64,000 nt of DNA. Source: Leeia speluncae. GTDB lineage: Bacteria > Pseudomonadota > Gammaproteobacteria > Burkholderiales > Leeiaceae. Each line of letters starts with the position of its first letter. Within the stretch, counting starts at the first letter, position 1. The position numbers were made by a program, and so were the translations under genes. The notes below the pieces were generated by a model. That model made no database searches. It worked only from the letters and a program-made list of their open reading frames with translations, and was not told the origin of the DNA. Where the stretch lies: the NCBI RefSeq assembly GCF_020564625.1, contig NZ_JAJBZT010000011.1, forward strand, positions 58,617-122,616, given 5' to 3'. Positions 8,424 to 19,162 of the stretch are shown piece after piece.

Positions 8424-10046
8424 ATGCAGAATAGTCAGTCTTCTTTAAAACTCCGGTCTGTATTGATCGGCGCCACCGTGGTTTCTTCTCTTCTTCTGAT
8501 TATTTTACTCGTGGTAAGCATGGCAAGCTTGCGCAAAATGCAAGTTGCAGATGCAGAAGAACACCGACTAACCCAAGGATTATCCGTCAATATTGCAGAT
8601 GCACGTTTTCATATTGTTCAAGTACAGCAATTTCTGACCGATGCGAGTGCAACGGGTGATAAAGATGGCATGACAGATGCCAAAGAACATTATGATGCAT
8701 TGCAAGTCAACCTTAACAATATTGCCTCATTAGATAGCTCGATGTCTGCAGATGCTGGCCGTGTCACTGAGTTATCCAAAGTGTTTTTTGATGTGGGTAA
8801 TCAAATGGCAAATGCTTACATTGCCAGTGGCAGAGATGCTGGCAATGCAGTCATGAAAAAGCCGCAGACGGGTTTTGATGATAGAGCAGCAGCATTAACC
8901 GATGAAATGGATAAACTTGCTAAGCGTGTAAAAGACGCTAACCTACTGATGGTGACGTCTAACCAGCAAAACATCGAACAATTCAGTATGTTGATTATCG
9001 GTTTAACCGTGTTAACGACCTTAATCGTGGTCGTTAGTGGCATCTTCACCTATAAAAAAGTGTTTCATACTTTGGGTGGTGAGCCTGCCGATGCACTAGC
9101 AGTTGCTGAAAGAATTGCCAATGGTGATTTGACCCATCGCATTACCGGTGAAAAAGGTAGCTTATTTGAAGCATTTGGTAAGATGCAAGATCAGCTAAAA
9201 GCCATGACAGGCCGTATCCGAGATCTATCGATGGAGTTACGTGCCAATGCCACCAACCTATCCACCGCTTCAAAATCTATTCAACAAAGTTCTCATCAAC
9301 AAAGCGATGCCACTGCAACTATGTCTGACAGTATGCAACGTATTGCAGAAAATGTTGAGGTATTGGGCACACGTACATCCGATATTGGGGTAGAAGCGAT
9401 TAACACCCAAAAGAGCATTACCAATTGTGAAGAGATGATTCACTCTACTGCGGATACGATCCGTAAAATTGCGACTGAAATTGGGCAAGCTTCGGATGCG
9501 GTACATGATCTTAATAAACAGACAGATCAAATCGCGAGCATTACCCATACTATTCGTGAAATTTCTGATCAAACCAATTTGCTTGCATTAAATGCTGCGA
9601 TTGAATCTGCGCGCGCTGGAGAGGTTGGACGTGGATTTGCGGTGGTTGCAGATGAAGTGCGTAAGTTAGCAGAGCGTGCAGGGAATGCGACTGTCGAAAT
9701 TTCTGCTCAAATTCAAGCAATTAGAGGTAGTGTAGATCACGCGGTAAGCATGATGCAGAGCAGCGTGAGCGCTTCAGCAACTAGCGTACAAGCAACCATT
9801 GATGCGAGTGAATCGATTAGCGGCATTCGTGAAAATACACATCAAATTACCGAGCATATTCAAGAAATTGTTAGCTCGCTCTCTGATCAGCAACATGCCA
9901 TTAAGAGCATGAGTAGTGAAATTCAAACCGTTGCCCATCTAACCCTATCTAATCAAGCATCAGTAGATAACTCGGCCAGTGCTGCATTGCAAATGCAAAG
10001 CCATGCAGAAGAATTGGCAGAAGCTGCATCTGCTTTTAGAAGCTAA
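8424..10046 (+). CDS. Methyl-accepting chemotaxis protein
   Basis: About 540 aa from ATG 8424, chosen because GGGAAG lies just upstream (TTG 8409 and ATG 8412 are in the same frame). Order: short cytoplasmic tail, transmembrane helix ([19 protein letters not shown]), ~150-residue periplasmic helical sensor, second transmembrane helix ([18 protein letters not shown]), HAMP, and a long cytoplasmic signalling coiled coil. The conserved hairpin tip [19 protein letters not shown] and [17 protein letters not shown] are intact. No C-terminal CheR-docking pentapeptide is visible. It passes ligand information to the CheA/CheW array. The ligand is unknown. Confidence 0.95.
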   Translation: MQNSQSSLKLRSVLIGATVVSSLLLIILLVVSMASLRKMQVADAEEHRLTQGLSVNIADARFHIVQVQQFLTDASATGDKDGMTDAKEHYDALQVNLNNIASLDSSMSADAGRVTELSKVFFDVGNQMANAYIASGRDAGNAVMKKPQTGFDDRAAALTDEMDKLAKRVKDANLLMVTSNQQNIEQFSMLIIGLTVLTTLIVVVSGIFTYKKVFHTLGGEPADALAVAERIANGDLTHRITGEKGSLFEAFGKMQDQLKAMTGRIRDLSMELRANATNLSTASKSIQQSSHQQSDATATMSDSMQRIAENVEVLGTRTSDIGVEAINTQKSITNCEEMIHSTADTIRKIATEIGQASDAVHDLNKQTDQIASITHTIREISDQTNLLALNAAIESARAGEVGRGFAVVADEVRKLAERAGNATVEISAQIQAIRGSVDHAVSMMQSSVSASATSVQATIDASESISGIRENTHQITEHIQEIVSSLSDQQHAIKSMSSEIQTVAHLTLSNQASVDNSASAALQMQSHAEELAEAASAFRS

Positions 10047-10078
10047 TTATGTCAAAGTAGGTTTGATGTGCTTAAAGT

Positions 10079-10107
10079 AAAAACAGCCTCTTTATGAGGC
10101 TGTTTTT
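10079..10107. terminator. Bidirectional intrinsic terminator between the chemoreceptor gene and cysB
   Basis: AAAAACAGCCTC (10079-10090), loop TTTAT, GAGGCTGTTTTT (10096-10107): a 12-bp perfect stem with A-run and T-run ends, lying between convergent genes. Confidence 0.9.
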
Positions 10108-10131
10108 GTTGGTACGCCGAAAACAAGTACC

Positions 10132-11061
10132 TTACTCTTCTGCACGAGTAATCTGGCTTTCAATGGCTTCTCTCGTTAAGTGTGGCGCAAATAGTTGGAT
10201 GAAATCATATGCAAAGCCACGGAGGTACGTGTCTTTTCTAAAGCCGATACGCGTTGTAGATGGCTCGAATAAATGGCTGGCATCAATTGCTTTTAGCCCA
10301 ATGTCTTTTGCCGGTTCAAACGCCATGGTAGCGACAATGCCCACCCCCAAACCTAAGCTGACATAGGTTTTAATCACGTCTGCATCAATTGCAGTTAATA
10401 CGACGTTAGGCTCAATTCCGGCTGACTCAAATGTTCTTTGCATTTTGCTGCGGCCAGAGAAAGCAAAGTCATAGGTCACGAGTGGATATTTACCAATATC
10501 TTGTAGTGTTACTTCAGAAAAATCTAACAGTCGGTGGCCGTCTGGCACAATCACACTTCTGTTCCATTGATAGCAAGGCAACATGACTAGCTCTCTAAAC
10601 TGGTCAATCCCTTCTGTTGCGATGGCTAAATCTGCTTCACCACTAAGTACCATCTCGCAAATTTGTGTTGGGCTACCCTGCTTAATCGACAAACTTACAT
10701 TTGGATATTGTTTCAAGAATGGCTGGATGACTTTGGGTAGTGCGTAACGTGCTTGGGTATGGGTAGTGGCAACAGTTAAGCTACCAGCGCTTTGGCTAGA
10801 GAATTCATCCCCTACCCGTTTTAAATTTGCCGCTTCCCGTAAGATTCGCTCAGATATTTCTAAAACGGCCTTACCTGGTTTCGTAATACCAACTACGCGC
10901 TTTCCATGACGAATAAACACATCCACACCTAATTCGTCTTCAAGCAAACGAACTTGTTTACTAATACCAGGCTGAGAAGTGTGCAACTTCTCAGCCGCGT
11001 CGGATACATTCAGCCCTTGTTTGGCAACCTCTACTAAGTAGCGTAATTGTTGTAGCTTCAT
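10132..11061 (-). CDS. cysB: CysB-family LysR transcriptional regulator
   Basis: 309 aa. The N-terminal LysR winged helix (MKLQQLRYLVEVAKQGLNVS, then SQPGISKQVRLLEDELG) matches the CysB subgroup. The effector domain has TTHTQARYALP and KQGSPTQICEMVLSGEADLAIATE, the sulfate/acetylserine-binding region of CysB/Cbl proteins. It should activate sulfate and sulfonate assimilation genes when sulfur is scarce, sensing N-acetylserine. It lies directly downstream of, and in the same orientation as, the sulfate importer operon, a common arrangement. Slightly shorter than enterobacterial CysB (about 324 aa). Confidence 0.9.
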   Translation of the reverse strand: MKLQQLRYLVEVAKQGLNVSDAAEKLHTSQPGISKQVRLLEDELGVDVFIRHGKRVVGITKPGKAVLEISERILREAANLKRVGDEFSSQSAGSLTVATTHTQARYALPKVIQPFLKQYPNVSLSIKQGSPTQICEMVLSGEADLAIATEGIDQFRELVMLPCYQWNRSVIVPDGHRLLDFSEVTLQDIGKYPLVTYDFAFSGRSKMQRTFESAGIEPNVVLTAIDADVIKTYVSLGLGVGIVATMAFEPAKDIGLKAIDASHLFEPSTTRIGFRKDTYLRGFAYDFIQLFAPHLTREAIESQITRAEE

Positions 11062-11193
11062 GGTAATTAACCGACTTTCTCGTTCCAGAAATTAAATAGA
11101 TAATCTATTTTTACATACGATCATGAAATAATAAATAACTTTTTAATTTCTTTTGGGTATATAAAGGTTAATTGCTATTTCGGTGCTACGCAA

Positions 11194-12234
11194 TTAAATC
11201 ACAAAGTCTTCCACACTATCGAACACTTGCACTTGCCTAGGTTTAAACCAAATTTGTTCCCCATGTCGCAGGTTCAGTATGGTTTGTCGCTCTCTAGATA
11301 ACTCCACATCAATTGTTTCACTTTGATGTGCAATTTCTACTCGGACAACCGGGCCAATTGGATGAACAAATTTAACCGTTGCTTGCAATGCGCCTAGGCT
11401 AGCCTCTCTTTGAATCTCAATGTCGTGTGGGCGGATAAATGCAATTGAATCCCCCTCTTCATGGTGATTGGCAATATCAGCCCAACTACCATGCACACGG
11501 CTGCGAAACACATTGACGTTCCCTAAAAACTGGTAAACAAAGGGAGTCGCAGGTTGGCTATAAACTTCGTCCGGCGTACCTATTTGCTCTATCTTGCCTT
11601 TGTTTAGGACAACCACCTTATCGGCTACTTCTAGCGCCTCTTCTTGATCATGCGTCACAAAGACACTCGTAATGTGCATTTCATCATGCAGATGGCGCAA
11701 CCAGCGGCGCAGTTCTTTTCTCACCTTGGTATCTAATGCGCCAAAGGGTTCGTCTAGCAGTAACACTTTCGGTTCTACTGCCAATGCTCGCGCTAGCGCG
11801 ATGCGTTGACGTTGACCACCAGATAACTGCGAAGGATATCGATCTGCTAACCAACCTAGCTGTACCAAATCTAATAATTGGCTGACTTTTTTCTTGATCT
11901 GAGATTCAGATGGTCTTTCAGACTTTGGTTTTACCCGTAAACCGAATGCCACATTTTCAAATACAGTCATATGGCGGAACAAGGCGTAATGCTGAAAGAC
12001 AAAACCCACATTTCTATCTCTTGTATGAAGGTGGGTAGCATCATTACCAGAGAACAGGACTTGGCCTTTATCTGCACTTTCCATTCCGGCGATAATTCGT
12101 AATAGTGTCGTTTTTCCGCAGCCAGATGGACCTAGCAACGCAGTCAATTCGCCCGTTGGTAAACTCAAATTAATATTGTCTAGCGCTACAAAGCTGCCAA
12201 ACTGTTTAGAAATATGTTGAATATCGATACTCAT
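11194..12234 (-). CDS. cysA: Sulfate/thiosulfate ABC importer ATP-binding protein
   Basis: 346 aa. Walker [11 protein letters not shown]-loop FVFQHYALF, signature [15 protein letters not shown], Walker [13 protein letters not shown] and H-loop [10 protein letters not shown] are all present in order. A C-terminal regulatory TOBE-like extension follows, as in CysA. The N-terminal start [15 protein letters not shown] is typical of CysA and has GGAGTGA upstream. It powers import of sulfate through CysT/CysW. Fourth and last gene of the sbp-cysT-cysW-cysA operon. Confidence 0.94.
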   Translation of the reverse strand: MSIDIQHISKQFGSFVALDNINLSLPTGELTALLGPSGCGKTTLLRIIAGMESADKGQVLFSGNDATHLHTRDRNVGFVFQHYALFRHMTVFENVAFGLRVKPKSERPSESQIKKKVSQLLDLVQLGWLADRYPSQLSGGQRQRIALARALAVEPKVLLLDEPFGALDTKVRKELRRWLRHLHDEMHITSVFVTHDQEEALEVADKVVVLNKGKIEQIGTPDEVYSQPATPFVYQFLGNVNVFRSRVHGSWADIANHHEEGDSIAFIRPHDIEIQREASLGALQATVKFVHPIGPVVRVEIAHQSETIDVELSRERQTILNLRHGEQIWFKPRQVQVFDSVEDFVI

Positions 12235-12254
12235 AGTTCACTCCAATATCGTCT

Positions 12255-13148
12255 TTAGATTGACGCTACTTGTTGCGTAGGGATGCCATCGGGTGGCAAT
12301 TCTTCTTGATTTGCTAGTTGTTTCTTAAGTCGCCACTCCACAACTGTTTTTAAGAGCAGCGTGATGAGTGCGAGGAATGCCAGGAGGGAGGCAACTGCAA
12401 AGGCTGCTTCCTGCTGGTATTCGTTATATAAAATTTCGATATGTAATGGCATGGTATTGGTCTCTCCACGAATATGGCCAGACACAACCGACACTGCACC
12501 AAACTCCCCCATTGCTCGGGCGTTACAAAGAATGACGCCATATAAAAGGCCCCATTTAATATTCGGCAAAGTCACCCGCAAGAAGGTCTGAAAGCCACTA
12601 GCACCAAGAGAGATGGCGGCTTCTTCTTCATCTTTTCCTTGTGCCTGCATGAGCGGTATTAATTCACGTGCAACAAAAGGGAATGTGACAAAAACGGTGG
12701 CTAAGACAATCCCGGGTAATGCAAAGACGATCTTGATATCGTGCGCTTGTAACCAAGGGCCAAACCAACCGTGAGAACCAAACATCAAGATATAAATCAG
12801 TCCACAAATCACCGGGCTGACGGCAAACGGTAGATCAATGAATGAAATCAGTAGTGATTTCCCTCTAAACTCAAACCGAGCAATCGCCCAAGAGGCGGCA
12901 ACCCCAAAGACTAAATTTAAGGGAACGGCAATGACGGCGGTTAACAGGGTTAACTTGATCGCTGCCCATGCATCTGGCTCTTGAATGGCCGTTAAATAGG
13001 TTTCAATCCCTTTTCCAAATGCTTGTGCAAAAACATAAACTAAAGGTAAGAATAAAAAGGCTAATAAAAATAAAAGTGCAATGCTGATTAGGGTATACCT
13101 TACCCATGCTGGTTCTTGCGTTGACTGAGTGATTTTTCGGGTTGTCAT
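12255..13148 (-). CDS. cysW: Sulfate ABC importer permease CysW
   Basis: About 297 aa from ATG 13148, which has a strong GGAGAAGAAG site; the longer reading frame upstream overlaps cysT and is not needed. Six predicted membrane helices starting at [20 protein letters not shown]. The EAA loop is visible as [25 protein letters not shown], where CysA docks, followed by [29 protein letters not shown], diagnostic of CysW. Adjacent to cysT with overlap-like spacing. Confidence 0.94.
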   Translation of the reverse strand: MTTRKITQSTQEPAWVRYTLISIALLFLLAFLFLPLVYVFAQAFGKGIETYLTAIQEPDAWAAIKLTLLTAVIAVPLNLVFGVAASWAIARFEFRGKSLLISFIDLPFAVSPVICGLIYILMFGSHGWFGPWLQAHDIKIVFALPGIVLATVFVTFPFVARELIPLMQAQGKDEEEAAISLGASGFQTFLRVTLPNIKWGLLYGVILCNARAMGEFGAVSVVSGHIRGETNTMPLHIEILYNEYQQEAAFAVASLLAFLALITLLLKTVVEWRLKKQLANQEELPPDGIPTQQVASI

Positions 13149-13161
13149 TCTTCTTCTCCAA

Positions 13162-13986
13162 TTAACGCTGTCCGCGACGGCTGGTCCACCATTGCAATCC
13201 ATTAATTGCAAATAACAGGGCAAATGAGATCACTAACATAACGAGTGCTAGTGCCGTTGCACCGCTGTAATCGTACTGTTCAAGCTTGGCGACAATTAAT
13301 AAAGGGGTAATTTCTGAAATCATCGGCATGTTGCCTGCGATAAATATCACCGAGCCGTATTCGCCAATAGCTCTTGCAAAAGAGAGGGTGAACCCCGTGA
13401 GTAATGCCGGTAAGATGGCTGGGAAAATTACCTTGGCAAATGTCTGCCAACGGCTAGCCCCTAAGCAGGCGGCCGCTTCTTCTACTTCTGATTCCAAGTC
13501 TTCTAAAACGGGTTGGAGTGTTCTGACAACAAATGGCAAACCAATAAAGGTAAGCGCAACCACAATACCCAATGGGGTGTACGCAACCTTGATGCCATGT
13601 GGTTCTAAATACTGGCCTACCCAGCCGTTTGCTGAATACAAAGTCGATAACGTAATCCCTGCAACTGCGGTGGGTAAGGCAAATGGCAAATCGACTAAGG
13701 CATCAAAAAATCGCTTTCCCAAAAACTGATATCTGCTTAACGCCCAAGCAACAATTAATCCAAAGAAGCAATTAATTAGTGCTGCAATGAGTGATGAACC
13801 AAAGGTGACTTTATAACTAGCCAAGGCACGCGGCGATAAAACAAGCGACCAAAAGTCATCCCACTTCATTAAGCTGGTTTTAAAGAAAATGGCAGATAGT
13901 GGGATCAGAACAATTAACGATAAATACAGAACGCTATAGCCTAAAGAGAGCCGAAAGCCGGGTAAAACGCGTTGAGATGTGGACAT
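13162..13986 (-). CDS. cysT: Sulfate ABC importer permease CysT (CysU)
   Basis: 274 aa, six membrane helices. It begins with [23 protein letters not shown]. The EAA motif reads [20 protein letters not shown], followed by [19 protein letters not shown], a CysT hallmark. It forms the heterodimeric channel with CysW. The first permease gene after the binding-protein gene sbp, separated from it by a short gap with a hairpin. Confidence 0.94.
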   Translation of the reverse strand: MSTSQRVLPGFRLSLGYSVLYLSLIVLIPLSAIFFKTSLMKWDDFWSLVLSPRALASYKVTFGSSLIAALINCFFGLIVAWALSRYQFLGKRFFDALVDLPFALPTAVAGITLSTLYSANGWVGQYLEPHGIKVAYTPLGIVVALTFIGLPFVVRTLQPVLEDLESEVEEAAACLGASRWQTFAKVIFPAILPALLTGFTLSFARAIGEYGSVIFIAGNMPMISEITPLLIVAKLEQYDYSGATALALVMLVISFALLFAINGLQWWTSRRGQR

Positions 13987-14013
13987 AATTCAGTACTCAG
14001 ATTAGGTGGGATA

Positions 14014-14044
14014 GGAGAACCAGCAAAACGTCTGCTAGTTCTCC
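14014..14044 (-). terminator. Intercistronic hairpin between sbp and cysT
   Basis: GGAGAAC plus AGCA on the left (14014-14025) pairs with TGCT plus GTTCTCC on the right (14033-14044), with one C/A mismatch and a 7-nt loop. It lies immediately after the binding-protein stop codon and has no T-run, so it is probably an mRNA-stabilising stem favouring high binding-protein levels. Confidence 0.55.
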
Positions 14045-14053
14045 AGTGAGTCA

Positions 14054-15049
14054 TTAACGAGGCAGGTAAATCTGATCGAAAGTGCCACCATCTGCGAAGT
14101 GGGCTTTATTGGCTTTTGGCCAATCTCCGAAGAATTCACTCAACGTAAATAGATTTACTTTTGGAAACTGCTTGGCGTACTTGGCTGAAACCGCTGTATC
14201 ACGTGGACGGTAGTAGTTTTGAGCAATGATTTCTTGGCCTTGTGGTGTGTACAAGAATTTTAAATAGGCTTCTGCTTGCTTTTTGGTGTTGTGCTTTGCC
14301 ACGTTTTTATCTACAACGGCGACTGGCGGCTCGGCCAAGATACTTTCGCTAGGCGCTACAATTTCAAATTTACCTGGCTCAAGTTCTTTCAAAGAAAGTA
14401 AGGCTTCGTTTTCCCAAGCAATCAACACATCCCCCACCCCTTTTTCAACGAATGTCGTGGTAGCGCCACGTGCACCAGAATCTAATACTGGTACGTGCTT
14501 AAATAACTCTGCGACATATGCTTTGGCTTTATTTTGGTCGCCTTTATTCTTTTGCAAAGCCCATCCCCATGCGGCTAGGTAATTCCAACGTGCACCACCA
14601 GATGTTTTCGGGTTTGGTGTAATGACTTGTACACCAGGCTTGATTAGATCACCCCAATCTTTAATTCCTTTTGGATTCCCTTTTTTGACTAAAAACACGA
14701 TAGTTGAGTAATACGGTGTGCTGTTGTTTGGTAAGCGTGCTTGCCAATTAGCAGGCAATAAACCACCCTTTTCCGAAATTTCATTAATGTCTTGCGCTAG
14801 TGCTAGTGTCACGACATCTGCTTCTAGACCATCAATTACCGAACGTGCTTGTTTGCCAGAACCACCATGTGAAGCCTTGATCGTGACTGTTTCACCGGTT
14901 TCTTTTTTCCACTTTTCAGCAAACGCTTTGTTGACATCTTGGTACAGCTCACGAGTTGGATCATATGAAACGTTTAGCAAGGAAACGTCTGCAATGGCTG
15001 CTGAACTTGCCGCTAGTAGTGCCAGAGAAATTAAAGATTTTTTAAACAT
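14054..15049 (-). CDS. sbp: Sulfate-binding periplasmic protein
   Basis: 331 aa with a signal peptide ([16 protein letters not shown], mature start [16 protein letters not shown]). [21 protein letters not shown] and [22 protein letters not shown] are signatures of the sulfate/thiosulfate binding proteins Sbp and CysP. First gene of the sulfate importer operon, probably under CysB control. I favour Sbp over CysP from the overall length and the SYDPTRELY start, but the two are close. Confidence 0.9.
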   Translation of the reverse strand: MFKKSLISLALLAASSAAIADVSLLNVSYDPTRELYQDVNKAFAEKWKKETGETVTIKASHGGSGKQARSVIDGLEADVVTLALAQDINEISEKGGLLPANWQARLPNNSTPYYSTIVFLVKKGNPKGIKDWGDLIKPGVQVITPNPKTSGGARWNYLAAWGWALQKNKGDQNKAKAYVAELFKHVPVLDSGARGATTTFVEKGVGDVLIAWENEALLSLKELEPGKFEIVAPSESILAEPPVAVVDKNVAKHNTKKQAEAYLKFLYTPQGQEIIAQNYYRPRDTAVSAKYAKQFPKVNLFTLSEFFGDWPKANKAHFADGGTFDQIYLPR

Positions 15050-15448
15050 ATAGAAGCCCTCATTCCTGTGTGTGTAGTGATATTGAGGCTGAGTCTATCG
15101 ATAAAATCATATTTCATTAAATACTTTAAATTGATATTTATATGCAATATTGATCTATTAAGTTAATGAAGTGCTGCACAATCAACAATGCCGCCGACCG
15201 ATTGCTTCTACAGCAACAAACCTGGTGAATTGTGCGCGGCCAGATGAAAAGCAAAGAAGATAGCGGGAGTATTGCTAGTCGGTAATATCTTTATAAATCA
15301 AATATTTATAGATATTTTTTATAAATCACAATCAAAAGATGGCACTTGGCATAACTGTTGCTAAAACATTGTTTGTTATAACAAGTAATTATTTTAAATA
15401 AAAATCTAAATAACTAAATAATTAGATCAAACAGAATGGGATAGTCAG
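15050..15448. other. Divergent control region between sbp and ssuD
   Basis: 399 bp, A+T-rich, no gene. It holds the upstream region of the sbp operon and the sigma-54 promoter of ssuD at 15347-15362. Two direct half-sites resembling the candidate SfnR operator occur here: ATCAACA at 15181-15187 and AGCAACA at 15212-15218. Confidence 0.5.
15347..15362 (+). promoter_or_regulatory. Sigma-54 promoter of the ssuD operon
   Basis: TGGCATA-ACTG-TTGCT is a perfect match to the -24/-12 consensus TGGCAYR-N4-TTGCW, 87 nt upstream of the ssuD start. It implies activation by a sigma-54 enhancer protein; SfnR is the only one in the window. Confidence 0.8.
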
Positions 15449-16615
15449 ATGAATGTATTTTGGTTTTTGCCTACACATGGTGATAGTCGATATCTAGGAA
15501 CAAGCAAGGGCGCGCGATCTGTGGACTTGTCTTATCTAAAGCAAGTAGCACAAGCGGCAGATGAGTTAGGTTATTACGGTGTATTAATTCCTACCGGCAG
15601 AAGTTGTGAAGATGCTTGGATTGTGGCATCCGCTGTTGCGCCATTCACCAAACAATTGAAATTTCTGGTGGCTGTTCGCCCTGGCATTATTTCGCCAACG
15701 GTATCTGCGCGCATGGCCGGTACTTTAGATCGATTAACAGATGGCCGCTTACTGATTAATGTTGTTACAGGTGGAGACCCAGATGAGCAACATGGGGATG
15801 GTATATATCTTGATCATACAGAAAGATATGAAGTCTCTGATGAATTTCTAAAAATTTGGCGTGGCGTGCTGTCTGGTGAGTCAGTCACTTTTAAAGGTAA
15901 GCATCTTCAAGTTGAAAATGCAAAAACCTTATATCCACCAGTACAACAACCGTACCCTCCCCTCTATTTTGGGGGCTCTAGTGAGGCAGCACATGATTTA
16001 GCGGCAGAACAAATTGATGTCTATTTAACTTGGGGGGAACCACCTCAGCAAGTGGCAGAAAAAATAGCGGATGTGCGTGCGCGTGCGGCAAAACTAGGTA
16101 GAACGGTTAAGTTTGGTATTCGCCTGCATGTCATTGTAAGGGAAACAAATGAAGAGGCATGGGCAGCTGCGGAAAAGCTCATCTCTCATGTATCTGATGA
16201 AACAATTGCATCCGCACAAAAATCTTTTGCTAGGTTTGACTCTGTGGGCCAACAGAGAATGGCTGCGTTGCATGGTGGAAAGCGCGATCAGTTAGAAGTA
16301 TCTCCAAACTTATGGGCTGGGGTCGGCTTGGTGCGTGGGGGCGCAGGGACTGCATTAGTTGGGGACCCTGAAACCGTAGCTGAGCGTATTAAAGAATACT
16401 CGGCGCTGGGAATCGATAATTTTGTTTTATCTGGATACCCGCATTTAGAAGAATCCTATCGTTTTGCTGAACTAGTATTTCCATTGCTTCCGCTATCTCA
16501 TGCAAAACCAAGCCGGAAACAAGAAGGTAACCTCACCGGTCCATTTGGTGAAGTAATTGCAAATGATATCGTTCCGACCAATATACAAGATGCCAAAGAA
16601 AGGAGTGCTTCATGA
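15449..16615 (+). CDS. ssuD: FMNH2-dependent alkanesulfonate monooxygenase
   Basis: 388 aa, close to E. coli SsuD (381). Luciferase-like TIM barrel: starts [17 protein letters not shown], then [34 protein letters not shown] and [27 protein letters not shown], all SsuD signatures. It uses reduced FMN and oxygen to split alkanesulfonates into aldehyde and sulfite in the cytoplasm. First gene of a four-gene operon overlapping the next gene by ATGA. No ssuABC transporter genes accompany it; the reductase ssuE is in another operon at 25.9-26.5 kb. Driven by the sigma-54 promoter at 15347. Confidence 0.94.
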   Translation: MNVFWFLPTHGDSRYLGTSKGARSVDLSYLKQVAQAADELGYYGVLIPTGRSCEDAWIVASAVAPFTKQLKFLVAVRPGIISPTVSARMAGTLDRLTDGRLLINVVTGGDPDEQHGDGIYLDHTERYEVSDEFLKIWRGVLSGESVTFKGKHLQVENAKTLYPPVQQPYPPLYFGGSSEAAHDLAAEQIDVYLTWGEPPQQVAEKIADVRARAAKLGRTVKFGIRLHVIVRETNEEAWAAAEKLISHVSDETIASAQKSFARFDSVGQQRMAALHGGKRDQLEVSPNLWAGVGLVRGGAGTALVGDPETVAERIKEYSALGIDNFVLSGYPHLEESYRFAELVFPLLPLSHAKPSRKQEGNLTGPFGEVIANDIVPTNIQDAKERSAS

Positions 16616-17802
16616 CTTTCTTAGGCGAACATTCGCTTGCAACGCCGGCTTATCAAGAAAAAGTAGATGCGTTAATTGCTTTTCTGGATAAGACCGCGAT
16701 TGCACGAGATAAAAAAGGGGGAACCGCGCAAGTCGAACGAGATGCGATTCGTCAAAGTGGCTTACTCGCGTTGTGGATTCCAAAGCAATATGGCGGTATT
16801 GGTGCCTCTTGGGCAGAAACGCTAACGGTTGTTAGAAGACTTGCCGCAGTAGATAGCTCGCTAGCGCATGTTTTTGCCTTTCAGCATCTATTACTCGCAT
16901 CTACCCAATTGTTTGGCCAGCCAGACCAATGGGAGCCATGGTTTGAGCAAACAGCCAAACTCAATTGGTTTTGGGGAAATGCATTAAACCCGCTAGATAC
17001 CCGGACAATTAGTCAGCCACTGGCAGACGGATTTGTTTTTAGTGGAAATAAAAGCTTTTGCTCTGGTGCAACCGATTCGAATAGATTACTTGTTTCGGCG
17101 ATCGATCAGACAACAAAAAAGCTGATTATTGCGGTGTTACCGACTGAACGTGAAGGCATCAATATTTTTCAGGATTGGGATAACATCGGTCAGCGGCAAA
17201 CAGATAGTGGTAGCATTGAGTTGCAAAATGTACGCGTTGACGCACATGAAGTGCTAAGCAACCCAGGTCCTTTATCTACCCCATATTCTGCGTTACGTCC
17301 TTTAATTGCTCAGCAAATTTTAACCAATATCTACATTGGTATTGCTGAAGGGGCATATCAAGCAGCCAAGCAATATACCTCGCAATCCTCACGTGCATGG
17401 GCTGCTTCAGGGGTAGATCACGCATCACAAGACCCGTATACCTTAGGTCATTTTGGCGATTTCTGGATTGGTTTAGAAAGTAGCCGTCTATTAGCAGAGA
17501 AGGCCGCTCATTTACTGGATGATGCTTGGTCGGTTGGAGATCAACTAACACCAGCTCATCGAGGTGAAGTGGCCATTGCGACTGCGACAGCAAAAGTAGC
17601 CTCTGCACAAGTTGGCCTCGATATTACTAGCCGATTATTTGACGTGACAGGCGCAAGAGCGACGACGGCATCGTTGGGATTAGATCGTTTTTGGCGAAAT
17701 ATTCGTACGCATTCTCTTCATGATCCTGTGGATTACAAACGTAAAGAGTTGGGTCACTGGGCGTTAAACAATGAATATCCCAGCCCTACTTTTTACTCTT
17801 GA
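16612..17802 (+). CDS. SfnB/DszC-type flavin-dependent monooxygenase (acyl-CoA dehydrogenase fold)
   Basis: 396 aa. Acyl-CoA dehydrogenase fold: helical N-terminus with [26 protein letters not shown], a middle beta domain with [23 protein letters not shown] and [22 protein letters not shown], and a C-terminal helical domain ending [20 protein letters not shown]. The RNxRTHxxHDP ending is typical of the DszC/SfnB group, which use reduced flavin and oxygen on organosulfur compounds rather than dehydrogenating acyl-CoA. Starts within the ssuD stop (ATGA). Its substrate is unknown, probably a sulfide, sulfone or sulfonate related to the SsuD pathway. Confidence 0.85.
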   Translation: MTFLGEHSLATPAYQEKVDALIAFLDKTAIARDKKGGTAQVERDAIRQSGLLALWIPKQYGGIGASWAETLTVVRRLAAVDSSLAHVFAFQHLLLASTQLFGQPDQWEPWFEQTAKLNWFWGNALNPLDTRTISQPLADGFVFSGNKSFCSGATDSNRLLVSAIDQTTKKLIIAVLPTEREGINIFQDWDNIGQRQTDSGSIELQNVRVDAHEVLSNPGPLSTPYSALRPLIAQQILTNIYIGIAEGAYQAAKQYTSQSSRAWAASGVDHASQDPYTLGHFGDFWIGLESSRLLAEKAAHLLDDAWSVGDQLTPAHRGEVAIATATAKVASAQVGLDITSRLFDVTGARATTASLGLDRFWRNIRTHSLHDPVDYKRKELGHWALNNEYPSPTFYS

Positions 17803-17839
17803 AATCGAAGAATGTTATTGGGGATTAGAAGGAATATAG

Positions 17840-19114
17840 ATGAGTGCGAATAATCAGCAATTTGATGCAGTAGAGGATGCCATTGAAGCCATTGCCAATG
17901 GTGAATTTGTGGTAGTGGTTGATGATACGGAAAGAGAAAATGAAGGAGATCTGATTATCGCGGCGGAGAAAATCACCTCCGAAAAGATGGCATTTTTGGT
18001 GCGTTACTCTAGTGGCGTAGTATGCGTCGCGTTATCAGGGGAAAGAATCGATCAGCTTAAGCTTCCCCAAATGGTGCAGAAAAATAATGAATCATTTACC
18101 ACCGCATTCACCGTTAGTGTCGATTATTTGCATGGGACTACCACTGGTATTTCTGCTTCAGATAGAGCATTAACGCTTAATTCGCTTGCGGATGAGACGA
18201 CGACAGGAGATGACTTTGCGAAACCCGGTCATATTTTTCCGCTAAGGGCGCGCGATGGCGGCGTGCTAGAGCGGCCTGGTCATACTGAAGCAGCGTTAGA
18301 CTTGGCAAAACTAGCCGGCCTCAAGTCTGCGGGTGTGCTATGCGAAATAGTCAATGAAGATGGTTCTATGGCTAGACGACCGGATCTGTTTTCTTTTGCT
18401 AAGCAGCATCAATTAAAAATCATCACCATTGCCGATTTAATCTCCCACCGCGTACGTACAGAAAATCACTTTCAACGCATTGCCTCTGCGAAGTTACCAA
18501 CCAAGCATGGGTTATTTCAGTCTAGTGTGTTTCGGTCCGCGCAATCGCAAGAGGAACATATTGTGTTGCATATGGGGGAACTAGAAAATGCAAAGAATGT
18601 GCTACTACGCATTCATTCTGAATGCTTAACTGGCGATGCGTTCGGTTCTTTGAAATGCGATTGCGGTGAGCAATTGGAAGCATCGCTTCAGCAAATTGCT
18701 AGCGCTGGTACTGGCGTGCTGGTTTATTTACGTGGGCAAGAAGGAAGAGGCATTGGCTTAGCGAATAAAATTCGCGCCTACCAGCTACAAGATAGAGGGT
18801 TAGATACCGTTGAGGCTAATCAGGCATTGGGTTTACCGGTAGATAGCCGACATTACCATGCCGTCTCCAAAATATTAGCGTTAATGCACATTCAATCTGT
18901 TCGTCTCATGACAAACAATCCTGAAAAAGAAGCCTCACTTCGCTTATCTGGCGTGAACATATCTGAACGTGTCTCACTAGAAGTGAAAGCGAATCCATTT
19001 AATTTGTCTTATCTACAGACCAAACGAAATAAGTTGAATCATCATCTGTTGCTGACTAATCAAGATAAAGAGCGACATCAGACCCAAGCAGCTAAAACTC
19101 CTGTGGTGTCATGA
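17840..19114 (+). CDS. ribBA: Bifunctional riboflavin biosynthesis protein RibBA (DHBP synthase / GTP cyclohydrolase II)
   Basis: 424 aa. N-terminal half is 3,4-dihydroxy-2-butanone-4-phosphate synthase (VVDDTERENEGDLIIAAE, RPGHTEAALDLAKLAG). C-terminal half is GTP cyclohydrolase II with the zinc cysteines HSECLTGDAFGSLKCDCGEQ and YLRGQEGRGIGLANK. Both active sites look intact. It supplies precursors of riboflavin and thus FMN. Its place between flavin monooxygenases and cysK suggests a dedicated copy meeting flavin demand during organosulfur use, rather than the housekeeping gene. No FMN riboswitch is visible in the 37-nt gap upstream. Confidence 0.92.
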   Translation: MSANNQQFDAVEDAIEAIANGEFVVVVDDTERENEGDLIIAAEKITSEKMAFLVRYSSGVVCVALSGERIDQLKLPQMVQKNNESFTTAFTVSVDYLHGTTTGISASDRALTLNSLADETTTGDDFAKPGHIFPLRARDGGVLERPGHTEAALDLAKLAGLKSAGVLCEIVNEDGSMARRPDLFSFAKQHQLKIITIADLISHRVRTENHFQRIASAKLPTKHGLFQSSVFRSAQSQEEHIVLHMGELENAKNVLLRIHSECLTGDAFGSLKCDCGEQLEASLQQIASAGTGVLVYLRGQEGRGIGLANKIRAYQLQDRGLDTVEANQALGLPVDSRHYHAVSKILALMHIQSVRLMTNNPEKEASLRLSGVNISERVSLEVKANPFNLSYLQTKRNKLNHHLLLTNQDKERHQTQAAKTPVVS

Positions 19115-19162
19115 ATTTTCTAGCAATAAGCCTAGCCAAAGTGGAATAAAAGGATAAAGAAA

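Noticed and set aside
17803..17839. FMN riboswitch before ribBA
   Set aside because: The gap is only 37 nt and lacks the conserved RFN sequence.
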